This document shows, piece by piece, positions 26,328 to 33,964 of a DNA stretch of 64,000 nucleotides. Position 1 is the first letter of the stretch; every line of letters begins with the position of its first letter. Source of the stretch: Polyangiaceae bacterium UTPRO1 (GTDB lineage Bacteria > Desulfobacterota > Binatia > UTPRO1); assembly GCA_002050235.1 (NCBI GenBank), contig MWST01000015.1, forward strand, positions 1 to 64,000, written 5' to 3'. The position numbers and the translations under genes are program-made. The notes beneath the pieces were generated by a model. The model searched no databases and was not told where the DNA came from. It saw only the letters and a list, made by a program, of their open reading frames with translations.

Positions 26328-27404
26328 TCAGCGTGCCAGCGTCTCGACGCGCACGGTCGGGTCGACGATCTCGCTGGCGCCGATCCAGCGGAAGCACATC
26401 GTCCCCTGGGCGTGGCCGGCGGTGTCGAGCCAGTTCGGTCGGCCCGGATCGCGCCCTGCGATCACGATCGTACAGCTGCCCCCGGGGCCGTACACCACCG
26501 TATGCTTGTTCACGTGCGCCCGCCCGTACCGATAGTCCATCGATTCCATCCAATGGTTGTTGATCTGCAGGTTCCAGCTCTCGCAGGGCGGAAGGCGCGG
26601 CACCTCGACGATCAGCGCCTCGTCCGGCCGGAGGCGGAAATAGCCGTGGTAGTAGTAGATGGTCGGATCGCCGCCGGCAGCGAGATAACGGGCCTGGTCC
26701 TGGCGCGGCAGGACGTTGGGCGTCGCGGCGAAGCCGGCCGCCCAATCGGCGAAGACGCGCGCCGTGCCTTCGACGAAGCGGGCGGCATTGCCGAGGCGGC
26801 GTGCGATCGTCGCCGGATCGAGCGGCCGCGGCGCGGCCGGCGCCGGGTGGCGCGCGATCGCGAGCTCGGCGCGGCGCTCGCGGCTACGATCGAGGAAGGT
26901 CTGCCGCACGATCAGCATCGACGTCGCCGGCGTCATCGGCAGCCAGTTGCCTGCGTGCGGCGTCGCGCTGACGATCACCTCGAAGCGGCCGTCCGCAGCG
27001 ACCGCGAGGCGGGTGCTGTCGAGGAACCCGGTCGGCGCCAGACCGCCCGTCGAGCCGTAGTCTCCGGCCTTGGTGCTGAAGCCCAGGTAATGCACGGTGC
27101 CGCGCACACCCGTGATCTTGTACTCGAGCCGGCCGTCGACGCAGGCATTCTGATAGAAATTGTCGGGATTGTCGGCGCCGATCTTCAGCGTCTCGTGCGC
27201 GAGGCTGTAGAAGCTCGGGGCTTCGGGATCGGCGTGCTCGACGCACGCTTCGAGCGCGCCGCGCGTTAGCCGCGAAAGATAGCGCCAGCCCTCGGCGCGC
27301 GTCAGGTCGTCACCGGGTGCGTCGGGCCGGAGGATCTGGGAACCGGCGCGGGCGAGGGCAGCGCAGAACGCCGTCCACGGATCTTCGTCGGCGATGCCGC
27401 TCAT
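26328..27404 (-). CDS. DUF1214-containing protein
   Basis: A 358-residue protein whose C-terminal part carries the DUF1214 pattern: YYYHGYFRLRPDEALIVEVP, CESWNLQINNHWMESMDYRY and HVNKHTVVYGPGGSCTIVIA, then PNWLDTAGHAQGTMCFRW. The N-terminal 250 residues are of the associated type (DNPDNFYQNACVDGRLEYKI). The family has no established enzymatic activity. It is often encoded beside sulfotransferase or lipid-modifying genes, as here. It is the upstream gene of the two-gene unit. No signal peptide is visible. Confidence 0.8.
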   Translation of the reverse strand: MSGIADEDPWTAFCAALARAGSQILRPDAPGDDLTRAEGWRYLSRLTRGALEACVEHADPEAPSFYSLAHETLKIGADNPDNFYQNACVDGRLEYKITGVRGTVHYLGFSTKAGDYGSTGGLAPTGFLDSTRLAVAADGRFEVIVSATPHAGNWLPMTPATSMLIVRQTFLDRSRERRAELAIARHPAPAAPRPLDPATIARRLGNAARFVEGTARVFADWAAGFAATPNVLPRQDQARYLAAGGDPTIYYYHGYFRLRPDEALIVEVPRLPPCESWNLQINNHWMESMDYRYGRAHVNKHTVVYGPGGSCTIVIAGRDPGRPNWLDTAGHAQGTMCFRWIGASEIVDPTVRVETLAR

Positions 27405-27558
27405 GGTCGGCGCACCGTACGAGCTTCCGTTACTGCGGACAACCGCATCGGCCGCTACAGCCGCGACGCCGGACGACCGCCGCAGCGCCGACCACTACGG
27501 CATCACCCGCCGGCAACGGGACGGTGCGCCCGCGACCGCCCACGGCCAAAGAGGTGCG

Positions 27559-28080
27559 TCAGCGGCGCGGCGCTGCATACGGCGCCGCCTTCCACGTCCG
27601 CGGCAGCTTTGGCAGCGGCTCCCCGGCGCGGACGAGGCCGATCTCGTCGCGATAGCTCGACGTCCGCGCTCCCGGATCCATCCGCATCTTCCCGACACAG
27701 TGCACGATGCGCGCATCCGAAATGACGCGTGCAGTTCCGAGCGCCAAGTGCCCGAGGCGAACATTCAACACGTCGTCGCGACCGACGAAAAACGTACCGT
27801 CGGTAACGAAGAGGACCTTCTTGCCGGCGGGTATCGGCGGCGACCTCACGATCCCGAAGCTCGACACCGCCTGCCCTTCCGGACCGGAGAACTCCACCGC
27901 GAAGCGGCGCGGCACGGGGTCGCGATGGCGGCAGGCGATCATCGTCACGCCGAGCTCACCGAAGCTGGCGACACGCGCAGCGTGGTAGATCACGCGCCCG
28001 AACGGCGGCGACTGCCCCGGTGTCGCCGCCACCGACACTGCCCACACGACGATCGCCAGCGTCGCTCGCCCGACAGGCAC
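27559..28080 (-). CDS. Secreted hypothetical protein
   Basis: A 173-residue protein beginning with a probable signal peptide (MPVGRATLAIVVWAVSVAAT, cleavage near TPG). The mature part is beta-rich (FAVEFSGPEGQAVSSFGIVR and KKVLFVTDGTFFVGRDDVLN) with two Cys that could form a disulfide. I do not recognise a family. It is separated from the orphan receiver gene upstream by about 220 bp containing a long hairpin. Codon use matches the neighbours. Confidence 0.6.
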   Translation of the reverse strand: MPVGRATLAIVVWAVSVAATPGQSPPFGRVIYHAARVASFGELGVTMIACRHRDPVPRRFAVEFSGPEGQAVSSFGIVRSPPIPAGKKVLFVTDGTFFVGRDDVLNVRLGHLALGTARVISDARIVHCVGKMRMDPGARTSSYRDEIGLVRAGEPLPKLPRTWKAAPYAAPRR

Positions 28081-28147
28081 GGCGGCGTGCTCTAGCGGGG
28101 CGCTCGCGGACGGTCAACGCCGCGCCGCATCCGCGGCTCCATATGGA

Positions 28148-28183
28148 CGAGGACGCTCCGACAGCTCGGCCGGAGCGTCCTCG
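28148..28183 (-). terminator. Perfect 13-bp hairpin, possible terminator
   Basis: CGAGGACGCTCCG (28148-28160) and CGGAGCGTCCTCG (28171-28183) are perfect reverse complements around a 10-base loop. The hairpin lies downstream of the leftward receiver gene and upstream of the secreted-protein gene. No T-tract follows on either strand, so it could be a factor-dependent terminator, an RNA-stabilising stem or a protein site. Confidence 0.4.
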
Positions 28184-28298
28184 ATCGGATCCTGCTCGTC
28201 GTCGGCGACGAGCTACGGCACTGCTTTCCCGAACGTGTCGTGGGGCGTGCGGGAACCGACGCCGCGCGATCCGGGCGCGGCCACTCGATGCTGCAGCT

Positions 28299-28709
28299 CT
28301 ACTGGACGGCCACCAGCGTCGGCCCGGCGTATTTCTTCAGCAGCCGCTCGACCTTCTCGCGCACGATCTCCGGATCGACGACCGGCTTCGCGAGATAGTC
28401 GTCGCAGCCGATCGCGAGCGCCTTCTGTTCATCGCCGGCCATCGCCTGCGCAGTGAGGGCGATGATCGCGACGCGCCGCCCGCCGGTCGTCAGGCGGATG
28501 CGCTTGGTTGCCTCCCACCCGTCCATGACCGGCATTTTCAGATCCATGAAGATGAGGTCGGGAGAATGCTGCTCCGTCATCTCGATCGCCTCGAGGCCGT
28601 TCTGCGCCTCGAAGATCTCGAAATCGCCGATCTTACGAAGCCGGTACACGAGGATCCGCCGGTTGTCCTCGTTGTCCTCGACGACCAGGATCTTCTTACG
28701 ATTCATCAT
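28299..28709 (-). CDS. Single-domain response regulator, CheY-like
   Basis: A 136-residue stand-alone receiver domain. The acidic pair is Glu11-Asp12 (VVEDNEDNRRIL), the phospho-acceptor is Asp56 in LIFMDLKMPVMDGWEATK, the conserved Thr is in IIALTAQAM and the conserved Lys in DDYLAKPV. No output domain follows, so it probably passes phosphate or binds a partner, as in multistep phosphorelays. No kinase is encoded nearby. The sequence type is that found in hybrid-kinase receivers. A weak AAAGG ribosome site precedes the paired ATG-ATG start. Confidence 0.92.
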   Translation of the reverse strand: MMNRKKILVVEDNEDNRRILVYRLRKIGDFEIFEAQNGLEAIEMTEQHSPDLIFMDLKMPVMDGWEATKRIRLTTGGRRVAIIALTAQAMAGDEQKALAIGCDDYLAKPVVDPEIVREKVERLLKKYAGPTLVAVQ

Positions 28710-28981
28710 TGGTGCCTTTCATGTGGGCGCGCGCCAACCCGCCTGACCCCGTCCGTGCTGCAGACGCCGACGAGGCTGCTACGCGCTCAGCGGCATCCAG
28801 GATTTCCGTGGAGGGCAGCAAGAGCTATGCCGCTAGCCGTGAGGGTGGATACAGGCTATAGACGCGGCGCGCGGCGCTTGTCAAAACGGCGGGTTCGCTC
28901 GCTGCCGACAGAACTTCCGGATCCTGGACGCCGTCCGGCCGAGCGGCGCCGACATGCTTCGCCTGAGAAAAATTTGACACC

Positions 28982-30397
28982 GTGACCGGTTCCTCGACGC
29001 CCCGCACCCGTTTCGCTCCGAGCCCGAGCGGCTACCTCCACATCGGAGGAGCCCGCACCGCCCTCTTCAATTTCCTCTACGCCCGCCGCCACGGCGGCGT
29101 TTTCATCCTGCGCGTCGAAGATACCGACCGCGAGCGCTCGACCGACGCTTCGATAGCGGCGATCATCGAGAGTCTCGAATGGCTCGACATCGCGTGGGAC
29201 GAGGGGCCGTACTTTCAGAGCCAACGCACGGCCGTGTACGTCGCCGAAGCCGAACGCCTGCTCCGCGAGGGCCGCGCCTACCCGTGCTGGTGCACGGGCG
29301 ACGAGCTCGAGGCGAAGCGCTTCAAGGCGCTCGCCGAGGGCCGCAAGCCGGTCTACGACGGGACCTGCCGCGACCGCGTCGCGGCGCCGGGCGACGCGGA
29401 GCGCCCGCACACGGTGCGGTTTCGCGGGCCGAAGGACGGTGCGACCGTCATCGATGATCTCGTGAAAGGGCGCGTCGTCTTCCAGAACGCCGAGCTCGAC
29501 GACCTCATCATACTGCGCAGCGACCGCACCCCGACCTACAATTTCTGCGTGGTCGTCGACGACGCCGAGATGCGCATCTCCCACGTGCTGCGCGGCGACG
29601 ACCACCTCGCCAACACGCCGCGGCAGATCCTGCTCTACCAGGCGCTCGGGTACGACCTCCCGGCGTTCGGCCACGTGCCGTTGATCCTCGGGCCCGACAA
29701 GGCGCGGTTGAGCAAACGGCACGGCGCGATGGCCGTTACCGCGTACCGCGACCTCGGCTTCCTGCCCGAAGCGGTAGTGAACTACCTGGCGCGTCTCGGC
29801 TGGTCGCACGGCGACCAGGAGATCTTCACGCGCGACGAGCTCGTCGCCGCCTTCAACGTCGAGGCGATCGGCAAGTCGGCCGGGGTGTTCGACGTCGAGA
29901 AGATGCGCTGGGTCAACTGGTGCCACCTCAAGGCGCTCGCACCCGACGCCCTCGTCCGCGCCGCGCATCCATATATTGCGGCGGCCGGACTCCCGGTCCC
30001 GGGAGACGATGCGTGGCTCGCACGAGCGCTCGTCACCCTGCAAGAACGGGCACAAACGCTGGTCGAGCTCGTCGCCAGCGGTCGCTACTACCTGACCGAC
30101 GACATCGTCATCGACCCGGCCGCGGCAGCGAAGTTCCTGACCCCTGCGATCGCCGGACCGCTGCACTCGCTGCGCGACGCCCTTGCATCGCCAGGCGATT
30201 GGACCGTCGAGACCATCACCGCCGCCTTCCATCGGGTGCTCGCCGAGCACGAGCTCAAGCTCGGCAAGCTCGCCCAGCCCGTCCGAGTAGCCGTCACCGG
30301 CGGCACCGCCAGCCCGGGAATCTTCGAAGTCCTCGACATCCTCGGCCGGGAGCGGACCCTGGCCCGCCTCGACGCCGCCCTCGGACGGATTTCTTGA
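28982..30397 (+). CDS. gltX: Glutamyl-tRNA synthetase
   Basis: A 471-residue class I aminoacyl-tRNA synthetase. The HIGH motif is in FAPSPSGYLHIGGARTALFN and the KMSKS equivalent in DKARLSKRHGAMAV. RVEDTDRERST and the four-helix C-terminal anticodon-binding domain follow the bacterial GluRS pattern. A GTG start precedes TGSSTPRTRFAPSP. Length is normal. It charges tRNA-Glu and, in organisms using the indirect route, tRNA-Gln. It lies directly upstream of tRNA-Gln(CTG) and tRNA-Glu(CTC) genes on the same strand, both potential substrates. Whether it is discriminating cannot be decided from the sequence alone. Confidence 0.96.
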   Translation: MTGSSTPRTRFAPSPSGYLHIGGARTALFNFLYARRHGGVFILRVEDTDRERSTDASIAAIIESLEWLDIAWDEGPYFQSQRTAVYVAEAERLLREGRAYPCWCTGDELEAKRFKALAEGRKPVYDGTCRDRVAAPGDAERPHTVRFRGPKDGATVIDDLVKGRVVFQNAELDDLIILRSDRTPTYNFCVVVDDAEMRISHVLRGDDHLANTPRQILLYQALGYDLPAFGHVPLILGPDKARLSKRHGAMAVTAYRDLGFLPEAVVNYLARLGWSHGDQEIFTRDELVAAFNVEAIGKSAGVFDVEKMRWVNWCHLKALAPDALVRAAHPYIAAAGLPVPGDDAWLARALVTLQERAQTLVELVASGRYYLTDDIVIDPAAAAKFLTPAIAGPLHSLRDALASPGDWTVETITAAFHRVLAEHELKLGKLAQPVRVAVTGGTASPGIFEVLDILGRERTLARLDAALGRIS

Positions 30398-30437
30398 CCA
30401 TCACGACTCCGGTCTATAGATATTGGCCTTCGATCGG

Positions 30438-30510
30438 TGAGGAGTCGCCTAATTGGTAAGGCACCTGACTCTGGATCAGGGCATTGAAGGTTCGAGTCCT
30501 TCCTCCTCAG
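30438..30510 (+). tRNA. tRNA-Gln(CTG)
   Basis: A 73-base cloverleaf. Acceptor TGAGGAG pairs with CTCCTCA, the anticodon arm is CCTGA-CTCTGGA-TCAGG, and the T-loop is TTCGAGT. The anticodon CTG reads CAG (Gln). It starts about 40 bp after gltX and is 35 bp upstream of tRNA-Glu, so the three may be co-transcribed. Confidence 0.95.
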
Positions 30511-30545
30511 CTCTGCGCAGCGGCACCACACTCGCGTTCCACCTC

Positions 30546-30617
30546 GGTCCCATCGTCTAGCGGTTAGGACGGCGGCCTCTCACGTCGCAAACGGGGGTTC
30601 GATTCCCCCTGGGACCA
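30546..30617 (+). tRNA. tRNA-Glu(CTC)
   Basis: A 72-base cloverleaf. Acceptor GGTCCCA pairs with TGGGACC, the anticodon arm is GCGGC-CTCTCAC-GTCGC (one G-T pair), and the T-arm is GGGGG-TTCGATT-CCCCC. The anticodon CTC reads GAG (Glu). The discriminator is A and CCA is not encoded. A rho-independent terminator follows within 10 bases. Confidence 0.95.
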
Positions 30618-30623
30618 CTTCGT

Positions 30624-30648
30624 AAGCCTCGCTCACCCGAGGCTTTTT
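30624..30648 (+). terminator. Rho-independent terminator after tRNA-Glu
   Basis: AAGCCTCG (30624-30631) pairs with CGAGGCTT (30638-30645) over a 6-base loop, and the stem runs into a five-T stretch. It lies seven bases after the tRNA-Glu 3' end and would terminate the gltX/tRNA-Gln/tRNA-Glu transcript. It is the best intrinsic terminator in the window. Confidence 0.85.
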
Positions 30649-30734
30649 CATTTGGGGTGGTGGCCGCTGCGTGGCGACGGTTCCCGCTAGGTTCCGGGTT
30701 GCGAGGTTTTCGCCGGCAGACCGCTCCGACGGCA

Positions 30735-31000
30735 GACATGAATGGCGCCAGGCCGTGGTAGGAAACGAAGTGGCCGTAGCTGTTCTCGATCATCGCAACG
30801 TGCCGACGTACTCGGCGAACGCCCCCAGATTCATCCCGCTCGTCAACGCCCACGAGACGAACGCCGCAATCGCTGTGATGGATGGATGGGCCGGTCACGA
30901 TCCGGACGCGCACAGACCGCCTGTTCGAGCGCATCGAGTGCCGGATCCGACCGCAACGTCGTGTCGACACGACATATGGCGCAGAATAGCAGAGAGGTTC
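30735..31000 (-). pseudogene. Decayed integrase C-terminus with IS3-like debris
   Basis: On the minus strand one frame reads AAFVSWALTSGMNLGAFAEYV then GT. After a short deletion another continues VAMIENSYGHF. This is the order seen at the C-terminus of tyrosine recombinases, where the Tyr in a YGH context is the nucleophile. Immediately upstream, LDALEQAVCARPDRDRPIH resembles an IS3-type OrfB. There, a tandem ATGG duplication on the plus strand (near 30878) breaks the frame before an HHSD-like motif. Several frameshifts are needed, so this is debris at best. It lies on the 3' side of tRNA-Glu, a usual integration target. Confidence 0.35.
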
Positions 31001-31048
31001 GCGCAACCATGATCCAAAGACCGTGTCGACGAGATATCGAGGGGGAGG

Positions 31049-31774
31049 ATGCCGGCCAACCGACCGTTTGATGAGCTCCTTACACCGGGCATCCTCGCCC
31101 GCCGCGACGAATTGCCGATCAAACCGGTACCCGTGGCGCTGGAAGGACAGCGGGTGCGGCTACGACCGCTCGACCTTGTTACGGATATCGAACCACTCCA
31201 TCTCGTATCGAACGGTCAGCCGTTTTCACTGGGAACGCGTCGGATTGGCGCCTACGACGCCGACGCCGAGGTATGGAGATACATGCCCGCGGGACCGTTC
31301 GACGACGTCAGCTCCCTCGGAGACTACCTGCAAGGGCTAGCAGAAACACCGAATCTGCTACCGCTTTGCGTCGAGGATGTCGCAACCGGTCACCAGGTCG
31401 GCGTCACGACATTCATGAGCAACGAACCGAAGCATCTGAAGGTTGAGCTTGGAAACATCTGGTATAGCCCGATCGTGCAGGGTACGGGCGCAAATCACGA
31501 GGCGACTTACCTGATGCTGACACACGCGTTCGAGCTCGGCTATCGGCGCGTGGAGTGGAAGTGTGACGCACTGAACGCCCGATCGCGCCACACCGCCGAA
31601 CGGATGGGCTTCACGTTCGAGGGCATCCAGCAGGCGCATTACATCATTAAAGAACGCAATCGCGATACCGCCTGGTTTCGCATTCTCGATCACGAGTGGC
31701 CGACGGTGCGAGCGCACCTGGAACTCATGATCAGGCAGAACAGCGAGCAGGACAGCGGCACGGAGCGACGCTGA
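31049..31774 (+). CDS. GNAT-family N-acetyltransferase
   Basis: A 241-residue protein of the RimJ/RimL-like GNAT group. The N-terminal strand is VALEGQRVRLRPLDLVTDIE, WRYMPAGPFDDVSSL is typical, and the acetyl-CoA loop region is VELGNIWYSPIVQGTGANHE. YRRVEWKCDALNARSRHTAE then ERMGFTFEGI form the C-terminal half. In many members the loop reads Q/R-x-x-G-x-G/A; here it is QGTGAN. It would acetylate an amine on a small molecule or protein N-terminus. The substrate is unknown. A GAGGG-like ribosome site precedes the ATG. It is flanked by decayed elements, so it could be acquired cargo. Confidence 0.82.
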   Translation: MPANRPFDELLTPGILARRDELPIKPVPVALEGQRVRLRPLDLVTDIEPLHLVSNGQPFSLGTRRIGAYDADAEVWRYMPAGPFDDVSSLGDYLQGLAETPNLLPLCVEDVATGHQVGVTTFMSNEPKHLKVELGNIWYSPIVQGTGANHEATYLMLTHAFELGYRRVEWKCDALNARSRHTAERMGFTFEGIQQAHYIIKERNRDTAWFRILDHEWPTVRAHLELMIRQNSEQDSGTERR

Positions 31775-31964
31775 GGCGGTCACGTACCACTTGCGCGATC
31801 CTACCCGGCGCAGAGGGCTTCGCGGATGGAGCTGACCTGTTGTCGAAGCAGGCTGAGGAACCTGTTTCCTCCCGGAGGACGTACGTCGCCACCTAGTGTT
31901 GCCTTATCACTCCGGCGCGTCGAGCTGCGTGTGAAGGGTTGCGACTGAAAGCGGGGTAACGTGC

Positions 31965-33611
31965 TCAGGCGCTCGGCAACCTGTAGTCCTTGAACTGCTC
32001 GCGCAGCTTGTTCTTCTGCATCTTGCCGGTGGCCCCGAGCGGGATCACCTCGACGAAGGCGACATCGTCCGGGATCCACCACTTGGCGACCTTGCCCTCG
32101 AAAAAGGCGAGCAGCTCCTCCTTCGTCACCTCGGCATTGGGCTTCTTCGTCACCACCAGGAGCGGACGTTCGTCCCACTTCGGGTGGTGGGCGGCGATGC
32201 ACGCGGCCATCGCCACGGCCGGGTGCGCCATCGCGATATTCTCGAGCTCGATCGAGCCGATCCATTCCCCGCCCGACTTGATCACGTCCTTGCTGCGGTC
32301 GGTGATGTACATGTAGCCGTCGGCGTCGATGGTGGCCACATCGCCGGTCGGGAACCAGCCACGCCCGGCGGCATCGGCGCGCAGCGGATTGCCGCCCTCA
32401 CCCTTGAAGTACTCGTCGACGATCCAGGGTCCGCGCACGAGTAGCTCGCCGGACTTCTCGCTGCCGAAGGGCAGGTTATTGCCGTCGTCGTCGACGATCT
32501 TCATGTCGACGCCGTAGACGACGCGGCCCTGCTTGGCCATAACCGCGCAGCGGCCGTCCTTGTCCATCTGTTGATGGCGTGGCTTGAGGCTGCAGACGGT
32601 GCCCAGCGGGCTCATCTCGGTCATGCCCCAGGCATGCAGCACGTGCACGCCGAATTCCTCGCCGAAGGTGCGCAACATCGCCGGCGGGCAGGCCGAGCCG
32701 CCGATCACCGTACGCTTCATGCTGCTGAACTTGAGCCCGTTGCCCTGCACGTGGGCGAGCAAGCCCTGCCAGACCGTGGGCACCCCGGCGGAGACCGTGA
32801 CCTGCTCGCCCTCAAGGAGCTCGTAGAGGCTTTTGCCGTCCAGCGCCGGGCCGGAGAAGACGATCTTGGCGCCCGTCATGCACGCCACGTAGGGCAGGCC
32901 CCAGGCGTTGACGTGGAACATCGGCACCACCGGCAGGATGGTGTCGTTGGCCGAGCAGTTCAGCGAATCGGGCAGCGCTGCGGCATACGAGTGCAGCAGC
33001 GTCGAGCGATGGCTGTAGAGCACGCCCTTCGGGTTGCCCGTGGTGCCGCTCGTGTAGCACAGCGAACTCGCGCCGTTCTCGTCGAAGATCGGCCAGTCGT
33101 AGCGGTCGTGCTGGGCGTCGATCAGCTCCTCGTAGCACAGCAGGCCGGGGATCTTCGCGGCGTCCGCCGGTAGGTGCGCGCGGTCGCACATCGCCACCCA
33201 GTGCCTGACGGTGCTGGTGCGCCCGGCCACGGCCGCCATCAACGGCAGGAAGCTGAGGTCGAAGAAGAGCACCTGGTCCTCGGCGTGATCGACGATGTAG
33301 ACGATCTGGTCCGGATGCAGCCGCGGATTGAGCGTATGCAGCACCAGCCCCGACCCCGAGACCGCGTAATACAGCTCCATGTGCCGGTAGCCGTTCCACG
33401 CGAGCGTGCCCACGCGGTCGGACATCGCCAGCCCCAGCCCGTCCAGTGCATTCGCCAAGCGCCGCGCGCGCGCGCCGAGCTCGCGATAGGTGTAGCGATG
33501 GAGGTCGCCCTCCACCCGCCGCGAGACGATCTCACGTTCGCCATGGTGGCGTTCGGCGTGCACGAGAAGCGAAGAGATCAGCAGCGGCTGCTGCATCATC
33601 TGACCGAGCAT
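31965..33611 (-). CDS. Acyl-CoA ligase, DmdB/medium-to-long-chain type
   Basis: A 548-residue AMP-forming ligase. The ATP/AMP motif LCYTSGTTGNPKGVLYSHRS, VLHAWGMTEMSPLGTVC, GWFPTGDVATIDADGYMYIT and the C-terminal Lys motif PLGATGKMQKNKLREQF are all intact. The N-terminus MLGQMMQQPLLISSLLVHAE is of the kind found in 3-(methylthio)propionyl-CoA ligase-like proteins and medium-chain acyl-CoA synthetases. It would activate a carboxylic acid as CoA thioester for degradation. The start was chosen because AGGAGA lies about eight bases upstream. It stands alone. Confidence 0.9.
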   Translation of the reverse strand: MLGQMMQQPLLISSLLVHAERHHGEREIVSRRVEGDLHRYTYRELGARARRLANALDGLGLAMSDRVGTLAWNGYRHMELYYAVSGSGLVLHTLNPRLHPDQIVYIVDHAEDQVLFFDLSFLPLMAAVAGRTSTVRHWVAMCDRAHLPADAAKIPGLLCYEELIDAQHDRYDWPIFDENGASSLCYTSGTTGNPKGVLYSHRSTLLHSYAAALPDSLNCSANDTILPVVPMFHVNAWGLPYVACMTGAKIVFSGPALDGKSLYELLEGEQVTVSAGVPTVWQGLLAHVQGNGLKFSSMKRTVIGGSACPPAMLRTFGEEFGVHVLHAWGMTEMSPLGTVCSLKPRHQQMDKDGRCAVMAKQGRVVYGVDMKIVDDDGNNLPFGSEKSGELLVRGPWIVDEYFKGEGGNPLRADAAGRGWFPTGDVATIDADGYMYITDRSKDVIKSGGEWIGSIELENIAMAHPAVAMAACIAAHHPKWDERPLLVVTKKPNAEVTKEELLAFFEGKVAKWWIPDDVAFVEVIPLGATGKMQKNKLREQFKDYRLPSA

Positions 33612-33658
33612 GTCGTCTCCTGTTCGCATGGCCACCGTCCCTGCCGCAGCCCTGCGGG

Positions 33659-33753
33659 CTGCGACAAACGGCAGTAGAGATCCGAACGTCCGATAGCGCG
33701 CATCGCGTTAACTTGCTCGAGCGAAAAGGCCGCCGAAGATGCCTACCGCCCAC
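33659..33753. repeat. Imperfect direct repeat, copy A
   Basis: A 95-bp element that matches copy B (35023-35116) in the same orientation at about four positions in five. Shared blocks include CAAACGGCAGTAGAG, AACGTCCGATAGCG and GAAGATG near the end. Copies A and B bracket an AT-rich gene. A third, shorter match lies at 36477-36519. It lies directly upstream of the acyl-CoA ligase start. Confidence 0.8.
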
Positions 33754-33964
33754 AACAGGACATGTTTAAGCTGCGCAGGTGGCCCTTGATCCCAGAATAC
33801 TCTAAATAAGGCCTCAACCCCCTGCCCCACAAATTCCGCCAGCCGAGAGATACTGTCCAGCGGCACAATATCATCAAGATTACTCCTACAAGCACCTCGG
33901 CCTCACATGAGCCCCACACGCGATGCATCAAGGCCGGCTTGATTATAAACGGCGCCAACCTCAA
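33743..33964 (-). CDS. Possible truncated gene after the ATP-grasp gene
   Basis: A 73-residue frame begins with a TTG that overlaps the TGA stop of the ATP-grasp gene and ends inside repeat copy A. The product (RLAPFIIKPALMHRVWGS..., ending LRSLNMSCCGR) has no recognised family. Its AT-rich composition matches the ATP-grasp gene, not the chromosome. It may be the start of the next gene of a donor polysaccharide cluster, cut off at the repeat, or simply non-coding DNA. Confidence 0.25.
   Translation of the reverse strand: MRLAPFIIKPALMHRVWGSCEAEVLVGVILMILCRWTVSLGWRNLWGRGLRPYLEYSGIKGHLRSLNMSCCGR

Noticed and set aside
30557..31006. Leftward frame covering tRNA-Glu and downstream DNA
   Set aside because: It runs through the tRNA and terminator, and shows the GPRGNRTPV-type peptide typical of false genes over tRNAs.
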